From Saprospiraceae bacterium (GTDB lineage Bacteria; Bacteroidota; Bacteroidia; Chitinophagales; Saprospiraceae), in contig JALHRK010000017.1 in assembly GCA_022841505.1 (NCBI GenBank), positions 1 to 38,438 on the forward strand: 38,438 nucleotides of DNA. Direction: 5' to 3'. Under the pieces are notes generated by a model that was not told where the DNA came from, did not search any database, and was given only the letters and a program-made list of their open reading frames with translations. The translations under genes and the position numbers were made by a program. Shown here piece by piece: positions 13,660 through 20,883 of this stretch. Numbering within the stretch: the first letter of the stretch is position 1; every line of letters begins with the position of its first letter.

Positions 13660-15054
13660 TTACATCGTCTTCAAATACTCAATCACAGCCTTCCGTTCCT
13701 CCTTGCTGAGCTTATCGCCAAAATAATGCCCCTGATTGCTATATCCAGGCAAGGTGGTATCAAACGTCCAATCGCCTTTGGGTTTCTCCGGGCGTTCGTA
13801 GCGCCAGCCCACTTTTTCATAATCATATTCAGCGCTTTCACCCGTGCGGCTCCAGTAAACCGGGCGCTGCGGACTGTTGAGTAAGTCTTCGAGGGTGGGC
13901 ACGGAACCATTGTGCAGGTAAGGAGCAGTAATCCAGATGCCATCGAGCGGCGGAGCTATATAGCCGCTGTCGGGCACAAACCACGAGCGCGGTTCTGATT
14001 GCGCAAACCAGCTGCTGTTGTACCATGCCACGATGCCTGACTGCATGCCATAAGTGGCATAGAGTGGGTCGGTTTTTACCAAATCTAAAGAAACTAATTT
14101 ATTGGGATAGGTCTCTTCCGCGCCATACGTACCGTGGCAACCACTACAATGTTCAGTAAATAAAGCTTCACCTTTAGCGGCCAGTGGCGCGTCAATTTCT
14201 TTCGAATAGCGGGGTGGTTCCAGCGTTCGCAGCCAGGCTACCACATCGTTGAAGTTGTTGACGGCTTTGCGGGCAGCTGTACTGTCGGGGATGCCCAACA
14301 CGGAAGCCTGGAAAAGCAATTTGGAAAAATCGCCACGCCCAACGCCGGTGTAATACAGGGCATTTTTTTTCTTCACGTGCCAAAGCGGGGGCACATCGGT
14401 GGCAACGGGGTAGTCTGACATCTCAAAATTGGGTTTTTCCTGGTAAGTCAGATCGGAAGGGTTCCGGTGGTTCATGCAGGCTTCCGCCAAACGAAATGCC
14501 GGATTTCCTCCGGGTTGGTTGGTGACAATGTGCGGCGCCATTTCCCGAAAATAGTGCCCGAAATCTTCATAAGCTTCCCATTCTTTGGACTGCTTGGAAT
14601 ACTTTAGGTTCATGCCGGTGTGCATGACCCGCGCTGCCGTCAGCAGGCTTTTGCGGTAATCGGAAAAGCTGTTGCCCATGCCAATGACTATGTTGCCTTC
14701 AAACGAGCTGGCATGGCAGGTAAAGCAGTTGCCATTGACGACTTTGGCCCCGTTCGGAGCGTCGAAAACGTTGAGCATATACTGCGCATTGGCGTTAAGC
14801 CCTTCCCGTTTCAGAATGACATCCGGTTTTTTAAGCATCCGGTTTTTCATGAACTCATACGGAATCCCCGAACCAATGTAGTCGCCGTAAATGAGGTAGG
14901 CCAACCCCGCTTCCGCATTGCCTTCTACGCGCTGGGGCGTCGCAGGCAGCAATTTTGTGCGCCAGGAAGTATTGCCCACCGGCGTCGGTAAGCCCTGGTA
15001 CGTGCTGCAGGCTGCGATGGCCAGCATGGCCGAAAAGATAAGTTGTTTTTTCAT
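13660..15054 (-). CDS. Di-haem c-type cytochrome lipoprotein
   Basis: A 464-residue exported protein with lipobox IAAC (Cys16). It has two haem c attachment motifs, CFTCH at 110-114 and CSGCH at 303-307. The second lies in a class I cytochrome c-like domain (AAKGEALFTEHCSGCHGTY, then APPLDGIWITAPYLHNGSVP, a stretch typical of the C-terminal half of di-haem oxidases and peroxidases with a distal loop before LEDLL). This arrangement is seen in periplasmic di-haem proteins related to cytochrome c peroxidase/MauG and RoxA, but neither family could be fixed by reading. It follows the DUF3299 gene with a 24-base gap and is probably its operon partner. Possible roles are electron transfer or an oxidase in the periplasm. 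Confidence 0.85.
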   Translation of the reverse strand: MKKQLIFSAMLAIAACSTYQGLPTPVGNTSWRTKLLPATPQRVEGNAEAGLAYLIYGDYIGSGIPYEFMKNRMLKKPDVILKREGLNANAQYMLNVFDAPNGAKVVNGNCFTCHASSFEGNIVIGMGNSFSDYRKSLLTAARVMHTGMNLKYSKQSKEWEAYEDFGHYFREMAPHIVTNQPGGNPAFRLAEACMNHRNPSDLTYQEKPNFEMSDYPVATDVPPLWHVKKKNALYYTGVGRGDFSKLLFQASVLGIPDSTAARKAVNNFNDVVAWLRTLEPPRYSKEIDAPLAAKGEALFTEHCSGCHGTYGAEETYPNKLVSLDLVKTDPLYATYGMQSGIVAWYNSSWFAQSEPRSWFVPDSGYIAPPLDGIWITAPYLHNGSVPTLEDLLNSPQRPVYWSRTGESAEYDYEKVGWRYERPEKPKGDWTFDTTLPGYSNQGHYFGDKLSKEERKAVIEYLKTM

Positions 15055-15078
15055 GCTGTCGAAGGCTAAAGCCAGACA

Positions 15079-15528
15079 CTAATTGTTCGCTTTTACAAGT
15101 TCGACCTCGCGCAACCCATAAATCAGGCGATTGATGTCAGTCCCGTTCAGTTCCAGCTTGCCTTTCAGTGTCACCGCTTCTGCCGTGTATTTGATGGGTT
15201 CTTTTGCAAAGACCTCCATCACCGTTTCCGGGCCTGCGCCGCCGCAAAAGAAACACATGCTGTACGGGAATGCCGAAAAGATAAACTCCTTGTGCCCTTT
15301 ATAGCCTTCCACCGGGATGATATACCCCTTGACGGTAACGACTTTTCCTTCCAGCCCTTTAATTTCTTCGCTAAAAACCGGCACGTCCACCTTAAAGCCC
15401 AACATTTCGTCGTACTGCTTTTTATAGGTGAGCTTAGAGAGCGTTTTCCACAGGTTATCCTGCGCAAGAACCTGGCTTCCTGCGCCAGCCAGCATCAGGG
15501 TGAGAGACAGAACAATGATTTTTTTCAT
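15079..15528 (-). CDS. DUF3299-type exported protein
   Basis: A 149-residue periplasmic protein with signal peptide MKKIIVLSLTLMLAGAGSQVLAQ. The mature part is one small beta-rich domain of the DUF3299 type: VVTVKGYIIPVEGYKGHKEF followed by FSAFPYSMCFFCGGAGPETV and AVTLKGKLELNGTDINRLIY. The conserved CFFCGG pair suggests a metal or redox site. In many bacteria DUF3299 proteins sit near ABC-type export or metal genes; here the partner is a di-haem cytochrome 24 bases downstream, and the two share the promoter at 15599-15630. This pairing favours a role in periplasmic redox or metal handling, which is inference. Confidence 0.75.
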   Translation of the reverse strand: MKKIIVLSLTLMLAGAGSQVLAQDNLWKTLSKLTYKKQYDEMLGFKVDVPVFSEEIKGLEGKVVTVKGYIIPVEGYKGHKEFIFSAFPYSMCFFCGGAGPETVMEVFAKEPIKYTAEAVTLKGKLELNGTDINRLIYGLREVELVKANN

Positions 15529-15598
15529 ATCGCTTTTGTGTTGAACAATTTAGACAGTGGATTTTAAACAGGTCACACAATGCTTAAACCTGCAAAAG

Positions 15599-15630
15599 CA
15601 AAGATAGTTGTAAAATAGCTTTTTGCACAA
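15599..15630 (-). promoter_or_regulatory. Promoter of the DUF3299-cytochrome unit
   Basis: On the minus strand TATCTTTG (15599-15606) matches TAnnTTTG perfectly, with a TTG 21 bases upstream (15628-15630) as -33 element. Transcription would begin about 65 bases before the DUF3299 start codon. Confidence 0.65.
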
Positions 15631-15651
15631 CTTGCCCTTACAGCGCATTTT

Positions 15652-15693
15652 TTGCCTTTTGCCCTCCCGCTTGTGCGGGACAAGTTTTGCCCT
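15652..15693. repeat. TTGCC heptamers around a small hairpin
   Basis: TTGCCTT and TTGCCCT adjoin, then a 5-bp hairpin CCCGC-TTGT-GCGGG (15666-15679), then a further TTGCCCT at 15687-15693. The heptamers match those at 10545-10673. It lies just past the stop of the OmpA-family gene, but no T run follows on that strand. Confidence 0.6.
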
Positions 15694-15700
15694 TTAAATC

Positions 15701-17635
15701 TTATTTTCCAACCACCACAAACTCCGTTCTGCGATTCTGCTGCCGACCCTCAGGCGTATCATTTGTGGTAACAGGCTGCGTTTCGCCAAACCCTTTAAAC
15801 CGCAGGCGGGCTGCTGCAATGCCATTTTGAACCAGATAATCATAGACCGCTTTGGCGCGCTGTTCCGACAGGCGCAGGTTGTCGGCATCCGGGCCAACGT
15901 TGTCGGTATGGCCATTGATCTGGATGTTCAGGGTTTTATGGTCGTTCAGTAATTGCTTCAACCGCTCCAGCTCCGTTCTGGACTCTGGTTTCAATTGTGC
16001 GGAACCGCTTTCAAAAAACACATTGCGCAAGGTCACCGGCTTGTTTGCTGAAGTAGCCGTTGCGCCTGCCGGAATTGCAGACAAAGCGATGTTGAGCAAA
16101 AAAGGTTTATCGGCATGGGTCAGCCCGGCCAATTCGAAGTGTTCCGAATAAAAAAGATAATCCGGCAAAGACACATTCATGGCATAAGTTTTTCCACTGG
16201 GCAGGCACACCAGAAACTCCCCTTTTTCATCGGTATTCGAGGCTGTATAGGGTTGCCCGGTTTGCAAATCTGTAACGACCACCAAGGCGCCAGGCAGCGG
16301 CTTTTTCGTTTGTTCGTCAAAAACGGCCGCTTTCGCGTAAGTGACGGGCAAAGGTTGCGCCGCAGGGTAGAGTGGGAAACTGTACAGGTCAACGCCGCCG
16401 ACGCCGTCCGCTTTGTCGCCTGAAAAATAAGCAGTTTGCCCGTCTAAGCTCACTACGAGGGCGCCTTCATTGGCCATCGTATTGATCGGATAACCTAAGT
16501 TTTTCGGTTTCGACCACGCGCCCGCAGCGGTTTTTCTGGAAAAAAACAGGTCGTAGCCCCCCATGCCGGGGTGTCCCTCCGACATAAAATACAAGGTTTG
16601 CCCGTCGGGGTGGATAAAAGGGGAAGCTTCGTTGGCCGAGGTGTTGAGGGAATCGCCGAGGTTGACCGGATCGCCCCAGCGGCCACTTTTTTGGCGCTGA
16701 CTGATCCAGAGGTCTCGGCCCCCTTTTCCACCGGCGCGTTCGCTGGCAAAATACAAGGTCCTGCCATCGGGGGAAAGCGAAGGCTGGGATTCCCAGGCGC
16801 CGGTGTTGACGGGAGCGCCCATGTTTTTGGGCTCCGTCCAGGCGCCATTGCGCCACTCCGAAAAGTAGAGGTCACAACTACCCATCGCGCCCATGCGGTT
16901 GCAGCCCGTGAATATCAGCAGTTTACCATCGGCAGAAATGGCTTGGGCGCCTTCGTTTTGGGGCGTATTGACCGCCTCAATCGGTTCGCCCGCTTGCCAG
17001 GCGCTGTCCGCTAAGCGGCTGATGTAAAGGTCTTCGCGGCCGCCGCTCATAAACGTATAGACCAGCGTACTGCCGTCAGCTGTAAATACCGGCAGCGATT
17101 CGTTGTTGATCGTATTCACTGCGCCCGCAAGAGGTGTTGGCTCGAACGGGACCGGGGTTTTGATTGCTTCTGCAATAAAGCGTGCATTTTTCAGGTATTG
17201 TTTTGCGCGGTTGAGGGTGGGCGAGGATTTGGTTTCTAATTTCAGGTAGCGTTCAAAGTGTTGGGCGGCAGCCTCAAAATCTTCCATTTTCCAGGCGCTC
17301 AGGGCCAATTGGTACCAGGCGCCGGGGCTGTATTCGGGTGGCGCCATTCCCAGCGCTTTTTCGTAAGCCTGCACCGCTTCGGCGTAGCGCTCCAGGTTAT
17401 AATAAATAGCTGCCTGCAACAGTGCGGCGTCTATGAATTTAGGGTCGGCGGCGATGCTCTTCTCCACAACCTCGAGCGCTTTAGGATACTGCACCGCGAT
17501 GTTCAGGGCACGGGCTTCTTGGTAGAGCTTTTGGGCCTTTCGGGAGGTTGTTTCTTCGGTGGTGTAGGTTTGGGAAAGCGCAGCTGTTGTTGACAGCGAG
17601 AACAGGATACAAGCGCAGATTGAATATAATTTCAT
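15701..17635 (-). CDS. PorE-like OmpA-family protein (TPR, PD40 propeller, CRD, OmpA)
   Basis: A 644-residue exported protein; start at the ATG giving MKLYSICACILFSLSTTAALSQ, since the frame upstream to 17800 overlaps radC. Domains in order: tetratricopeptide helices (about 30-155; YPKALEVVEKSIAADPKFID, YAEAVQAYEKALGM), a PD40/WD40-like propeller (about 175-420; repeats such as QPSLSPDGRTLYFASERAGG and SPFIHPDGQTLYFMSEG), a carboxypeptidase-regulatory-like domain (about 425-515) and an OmpA C-terminal peptidoglycan-binding domain (about 535-640; INGHTDNVGPDADNLRLSEQ). This order equals PorE (PG1058) of Porphyromonas gingivalis, a T9SS component anchoring the machinery to peptidoglycan. Bacteroidota genomes hold many paralogues, so a T9SS role here is likely but not certain. 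T9SS cargo genes in the same window fit. Confidence 0.85.
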   Translation of the reverse strand: MKLYSICACILFSLSTTAALSQTYTTEETTSRKAQKLYQEARALNIAVQYPKALEVVEKSIAADPKFIDAALLQAAIYYNLERYAEAVQAYEKALGMAPPEYSPGAWYQLALSAWKMEDFEAAAQHFERYLKLETKSSPTLNRAKQYLKNARFIAEAIKTPVPFEPTPLAGAVNTINNESLPVFTADGSTLVYTFMSGGREDLYISRLADSAWQAGEPIEAVNTPQNEGAQAISADGKLLIFTGCNRMGAMGSCDLYFSEWRNGAWTEPKNMGAPVNTGAWESQPSLSPDGRTLYFASERAGGKGGRDLWISQRQKSGRWGDPVNLGDSLNTSANEASPFIHPDGQTLYFMSEGHPGMGGYDLFFSRKTAAGAWSKPKNLGYPINTMANEGALVVSLDGQTAYFSGDKADGVGGVDLYSFPLYPAAQPLPVTYAKAAVFDEQTKKPLPGALVVVTDLQTGQPYTASNTDEKGEFLVCLPSGKTYAMNVSLPDYLFYSEHFELAGLTHADKPFLLNIALSAIPAGATATSANKPVTLRNVFFESGSAQLKPESRTELERLKQLLNDHKTLNIQINGHTDNVGPDADNLRLSEQRAKAVYDYLVQNGIAAARLRFKGFGETQPVTTNDTPEGRQQNRRTEFVVVGK

Positions 17636-17771
17636 GCCGTAATTTTTTTTGGAACGCCTGCTTCGCCAAGCTTCCAAGCCTTGGTAAAGCTTCGAATAGC
17701 TTAGTGTAAGAACAGTTTGAAGAAGTAAACGTTTCGGAGCAGGAAAGATTTGATAAAGGAGAGGGTTTCCT

Positions 17772-18482
17772 TCATCCCCCCAGCAGACTTTCATCGGCAA
17801 AACTAAAATACCCTTTATCGCCCAGGATCAAGTGATCCAGCACCCCAATGTCAAGGGTTTCGCCGGCGCGGACCAATTTTTTCGTCAGGTCGAGGTCAGC
17901 CGGGCTGGGTTGCAGGTTGCCGGAGGGGTGGTTGTGCCCGAGGATGATGGAAACGGCATTGCCCTCAATGGCACGACGAAACAGGATTTTTGCATCCACC
18001 ACCGTCCCGCTGATTCCACCCGAGCTAACCTGCGTCTTGCCGATGATGCGGTTGGAGCGATTGAGTAACAGGATCCAAAACTCCTCGTGTTCGAGGTCGG
18101 ACAGCACCGAATAAAAAGCCGTGTAAGCATTCTGGCTACAGGTGATCTGGGGTTTTGCCGCAACTTCGGAAACTTGTCGCCGGCGCCCCAACTCCAATGC
18201 GGCAATCACGGAAATTGCTTTGGCTTCGCCCACGCCTTTAAATTTTTTCAGTTCACTGATGCTGCGTTTGCCCAGCTCATTGAGGTTGTTTCCGGTTGCT
18301 GCCAGGATGCGTTGGGCCAGCGCCACCACCGTTTCGTTTCGGGAGCCGGAGCCCAGCACGATGGCCAACAACTCAGCATCGGTAAGGTTTTGCCGTCCTT
18401 TTAGGAGCAATTTTTCGCGGGGGCGGTCTTCTTCTGCCCAGGCTTTAATCGAAAGTGTACTTTCGCTCGGGTAAGTGTGCAT
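17772..18482 (-). CDS. radC: RadC-family JAB1/MPN protein
   Basis: A 236-residue RadC protein. The N-terminal half has a helix-hairpin-helix region (LLLKGRQNLTDAELLAIVLG and GVGEAKAISVIAALELGRR); the C-terminal half is a JAMM metalloprotease-like domain with metal ligands His183 and His185 in GHNHPSG and Asp196 in SPADLDLT, all present. Despite the name, RadC is not an established repair enzyme; family members are linked to natural transformation and DNA metabolism, and the biochemical role is unsettled. It is divergent from rnpA, and its 3' end lies 136 bases before the OmpA-family gene start. The upstream spacer carries the heptamer repeat hairpin. Confidence 0.93.
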   Translation of the reverse strand: MHTYPSESTLSIKAWAEEDRPREKLLLKGRQNLTDAELLAIVLGSGSRNETVVALAQRILAATGNNLNELGKRSISELKKFKGVGEAKAISVIAALELGRRRQVSEVAAKPQITCSQNAYTAFYSVLSDLEHEEFWILLLNRSNRIIGKTQVSSGGISGTVVDAKILFRRAIEGNAVSIILGHNHPSGNLQPSPADLDLTKKLVRAGETLDIGVLDHLILGDKGYFSFADESLLGG

Positions 18483-18571
18483 GTGTTTTGGATCTTAATG
18501 ATCAGATAACTTTATCCCGATTAAGACACAGCACTTGAAAAATTCCATAACTTTCACCCGAGTTTTTTTTA

Positions 18572-18641
18572 ACGGCAGACGGTAGACGGTGGACGATAGA
18601 CGGCCCGTCCACCGTCCACCATCCACCGTCAACCGTCAACC
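18572..18641. repeat. Converging heptamer arrays forming a long hairpin
   Basis: Left arm: ACGGCAG, ACGGTAG, ACGGTGG, ACGATAG, ACGG. Right arm: GTCCACC, GTCCACC, ATCCACC, GTCAACC, GTCAACC. The arms are imperfectly complementary (about 21 of 25 positions around the centre at 18604-18606). The right array ends exactly at the GTG start codon of rnpA, whose first three bases continue the repeat phase (GTC changed to GTG). Confidence 0.85.
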
Positions 18642-19046
18642 GTGCCCGATTTTTCTTTTACAAAAGCAGAAAGACTGTGTAGCCGGAAAGCCATTGAGCG
18701 GCTTTTTTCCGAAGGCCGTTCTTTTGCCAAATACCCGCTCCGTTTAGTGTGGTTGCCATTGGAAGTTGACCCCCAGGCAACTTACCCCGTGCAAGTGGCG
18801 ATGAGCGTGCCCCGGAAGAAATTTAAAAAAGCAGTGAACCGGAACCGCATTCGGAGGCTGATGCGGGAAGCTTATCGGATTAATAAGCACCGCCTCTATC
18901 AGGAGTTGCAGTTAGAGGAAGAGCAATATGCAATCATGCTGATTTACACCGCAGTAGAAGAACTACCGCTCAAACAAATAGAAGATTCCATCCAAAACAT
19001 CATCCGCAGATTCCTGCACCAGCGGTCGGAGAAGCCCGTACGTTAA
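18642..19046 (+). CDS. rnpA: Ribonuclease P protein component
   Basis: A 134-residue basic protein, the protein subunit of RNase P, which matures the 5' ends of tRNAs together with the M1 RNA. The family signature is plain: FTKAERLCSRKAIERLFSEG at the start, then the RNR motif KKAVNRNRIRRLMREAYRIN. The start is a GTG; no ATG lies in frame upstream or before the conserved FTKAERL, so GTG is the only reasonable choice. Usual partners are missing: there is no rpmH upstream and no yidD or yidC downstream. Upstream is only a heptamer repeat hairpin, so translation may depend on that structure. C-terminal residues after the family core are short (RSEKPVR). Confidence 0.95.
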   Translation: MPDFSFTKAERLCSRKAIERLFSEGRSFAKYPLRLVWLPLEVDPQATYPVQVAMSVPRKKFKKAVNRNRIRRLMREAYRINKHRLYQELQLEEEQYAIMLIYTAVEELPLKQIEDSIQNIIRRFLHQRSEKPVR

Positions 19047-19157
19047 AAAAAACATAAAAATTTTTCCTCTATTTATGGTGCAGCATACAATTTTTTCTCA
19101 TCTTAGCACCCGCCCTCATGAACATATCGAGAAACCCATTTATTCACTCAAAAACGT

Positions 19158-19265
19158 ATGGTCATGTTAATCCTTTACATCGCAACGGGGGCATTTATCG
19201 TAGGTGGAGGCCTTATTATGGTTTCCAATGTTTTCGCACCACGCAGCAGAAGCCGCTACTATTAA
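19158..19265 (+). CDS. Possible 35-residue membrane peptide
   Basis: A short frame reading MVMLILYIATGAFIVGGGL..., then IMVSNVFAPRSRSRYY and a TAA. It would make one membrane helix followed by a basic tail, a layout seen in many real small membrane proteins and also reminiscent of the N-terminal helix of NADH dehydrogenase subunit A. The codons look ordinary for this genome. No promoter or ribosome site is convincing, and the overlapping 90-codon frame at 19118-19390 has an implausible composition. It lies 111 bases after rnpA. It could equally be chance; conservation in relatives would decide. Confidence 0.4.
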   Translation: MVMLILYIATGAFIVGGGLIMVSNVFAPRSRSRYY

Positions 19266-19620
19266 GCGCTTGCTGTTTTTTAGAACAAACAAAAACCGGC
19301 ACAAAACGCATCATTCATTCAGGCAACACGCTTTTTAACTCCAGCCTATTTCCGAATTGCCCTTTCCCTATGACGCATCTTTGCCGGTAATCCCAAAACA
19401 CTCCGCACCTTTTTTCCCGGTTTATTATTCAAAAAGTCTGTGAAGAGTAGGTCTCTTCCCGGCAAGCGGTTTGTTGTGCTTGCCTCAAGGGTGCATGCAC
19501 CGTTGGGTATAGGACGATTTTGGCTTGGATATACCAGTTTGCTGGCGTATAGCGGGTCGAGCCTTATTGCTATGGGTAAATTTGACCGCCCGGAGGGGGA
19601 GTTGGCAACCTGGTTTCAGG
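19266..19620. other. Intergenic stretch without recognised gene
   Basis: Between the possible small peptide and the protease gene no supported gene was found on either strand. A 7-bp stem (GGCAAGC / GCTTGCC, 19461-19484, ten-base loop) is the only structure seen; it has no T run. Open frames here have compositions typical of chance. Confidence 0.5.
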
Positions 19621-20712
19621 TTAGTCTTCTTCGCTTTTCCAGATGGCGCCGTATTGTTCCACCAATATGTTGTCGTACTCGTCTGCTTTTTCGAAAAGGT
19701 AGCTGAAGAGTTTAGTTCCGGTTTCAATGTTGAAATACCGGTCGTAAATCAGCAGGGAAATGATCACATCCTGGCCGCGCACGCTGAACGTAAGGCTCTC
19801 TGTTTGATAGTTCTGGCGCAGCAAAAACTCGTACAAAGGCTGTATGTTTTCTTTGGGAAGCATACAGAGGTAGGCGTCGCCGGTGATGAGTCCGGTTTCT
19901 TCGTAGTACAACACGTTGACGCGGGCGCTGCCCTCCTGGATTTCCCAGTTGTTGGGGCCACGCCGGGAAAGCTCTACGTCGTGGCCAGCATTGGCCAACA
20001 TATCTTCTATGGTTTTGGCAATACCGGTGGCTTCGTATGCCTCCACCTGGTTTGGAAGTACAACTTTTGCCCCGCAATGCGCGCAATACCCCTGCTGTGC
20101 GGTGTCTTCAAACACAAGATTTGAGCAGGAATGGCAACGCACGCCAACGCGGCGCCCCGAAGCGGCAAATTCGTCTAATGCCGTTTGAAGGTATTGGACG
20201 GGCAGGGAAAAGCCTACGTTGTCGCCATTTTCAATGATAAAGGTATTCACGCCGATGACTTCGCCTGCCATGTTGACTAAAGGCCCCCCGCTGTTGCCGG
20301 GGTTGAGCGCAGCGTCGTGCTGGTAGTAATTCAGGTTGCCGCTTTGGTACATGACATTGGAAATAATGCCCTGCGTAGCTGCATATTTGAGCCCGAAAGG
20401 GTGCCCGATGGCCACAACAGAATCTCCGGGGTGCACTTCGTTGCCTGCTGCTAAATTGATCGAAGTGCTGATTTCTTCACTATGGGTGGGCATTTCCAAA
20501 AAAGCAAGATCGTGGGTTGGATCCAGATACAACACCCGGCTTAGTTGTTTCTTCAGGCCGTTGACTTTCACAATCACATTGCGGTTATCGCGCACAACGT
20601 GTTCATTGGTCACAATAAGGTTGTATTTTTTTAGATAGAACCCGGTTCCGGTGCTGTAAGGCGTTGCAATCTGTACAACAACCTCGCTATAAGAATTGAT
20701 GATCTTCTTCAT
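19621..20712 (-). CDS. Cytoplasmic trypsin-like serine protease with zinc ribbon and YbjN-like domain
   Basis: A 363-residue protein; start at MKKIINSYSEVVVQI, since the upstream frame to 20883 crosses a repeat element. Residues 1-185 are an HtrA-like trypsin fold with a full triad: His38 (TNEHVVRD), Asp68 (DPTHDLAFLE), Ser141 (NPGNSGGPL). There is no signal peptide and no PDZ domain. A four-cysteine zinc ribbon follows (Cys193, Cys196, Cys210, Cys213). The C-terminal 135 residues (IEDMLANAGHDVELS, NWEIQEGSARVNVLYY, YLCMLPKENIQPLYEFLLRQ) look like the YbjN / type III chaperone-like fold. This combination suggests an intracellular protease or switch acting on a bound partner. Function unknown; the domain calls are confident except the last. 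Confidence 0.82.
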   Translation of the reverse strand: MKKIINSYSEVVVQIATPYSTGTGFYLKKYNLIVTNEHVVRDNRNVIVKVNGLKKQLSRVLYLDPTHDLAFLEMPTHSEEISTSINLAAGNEVHPGDSVVAIGHPFGLKYAATQGIISNVMYQSGNLNYYQHDAALNPGNSGGPLVNMAGEVIGVNTFIIENGDNVGFSLPVQYLQTALDEFAASGRRVGVRCHSCSNLVFEDTAQQGYCAHCGAKVVLPNQVEAYEATGIAKTIEDMLANAGHDVELSRRGPNNWEIQEGSARVNVLYYEETGLITGDAYLCMLPKENIQPLYEFLLRQNYQTESLTFSVRGQDVIISLLIYDRYFNIETGTKLFSYLFEKADEYDNILVEQYGAIWKSEED

Positions 20713-20787
20713 GTAAAAAAATACCCTGTATATAGTTAGTGTCTGGTCTTTTGAGTTCGGTAGCAAGGCATGCAAAGGCCACGTTTT

Positions 20788-20837
20788 GACTTCGCTCAAC
20801 GAGCGGTCATTGAGCTGGAGACTGAGCGAAGTCGAAG
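20788..20837. repeat. Dispersed palindromic element GACTTCGCTCA
   Basis: GACTTCGCTCA (20788-20798) and its complement TGAGCGAAGTC (20823-20833) form an 11-bp stem with a 24-base loop. The right side extends to ACTGAGCGAAGTCGAAG, the exact complement of the 17-mer at 3994-4010. It lies between the protease and the T9SS cargo gene, both leftward. Confidence 0.75.
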
Positions 20838-20883
20838 TCGAGCCGGGCATAACGCAGCTACCGGACTCTAAAGACAGACACAC

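Noticed and set aside
18572-18641. CRISPR array
   Set aside because: The period is seven bases with no spacers and no cas genes; it is a heptamer tandem repeat.
19118-19390. 90-codon plus-strand frame after rnpA
   Set aside because: Unbalanced composition with many Cys, His and Pro and no fold; the overlapping 35-codon membrane peptide is more plausible.
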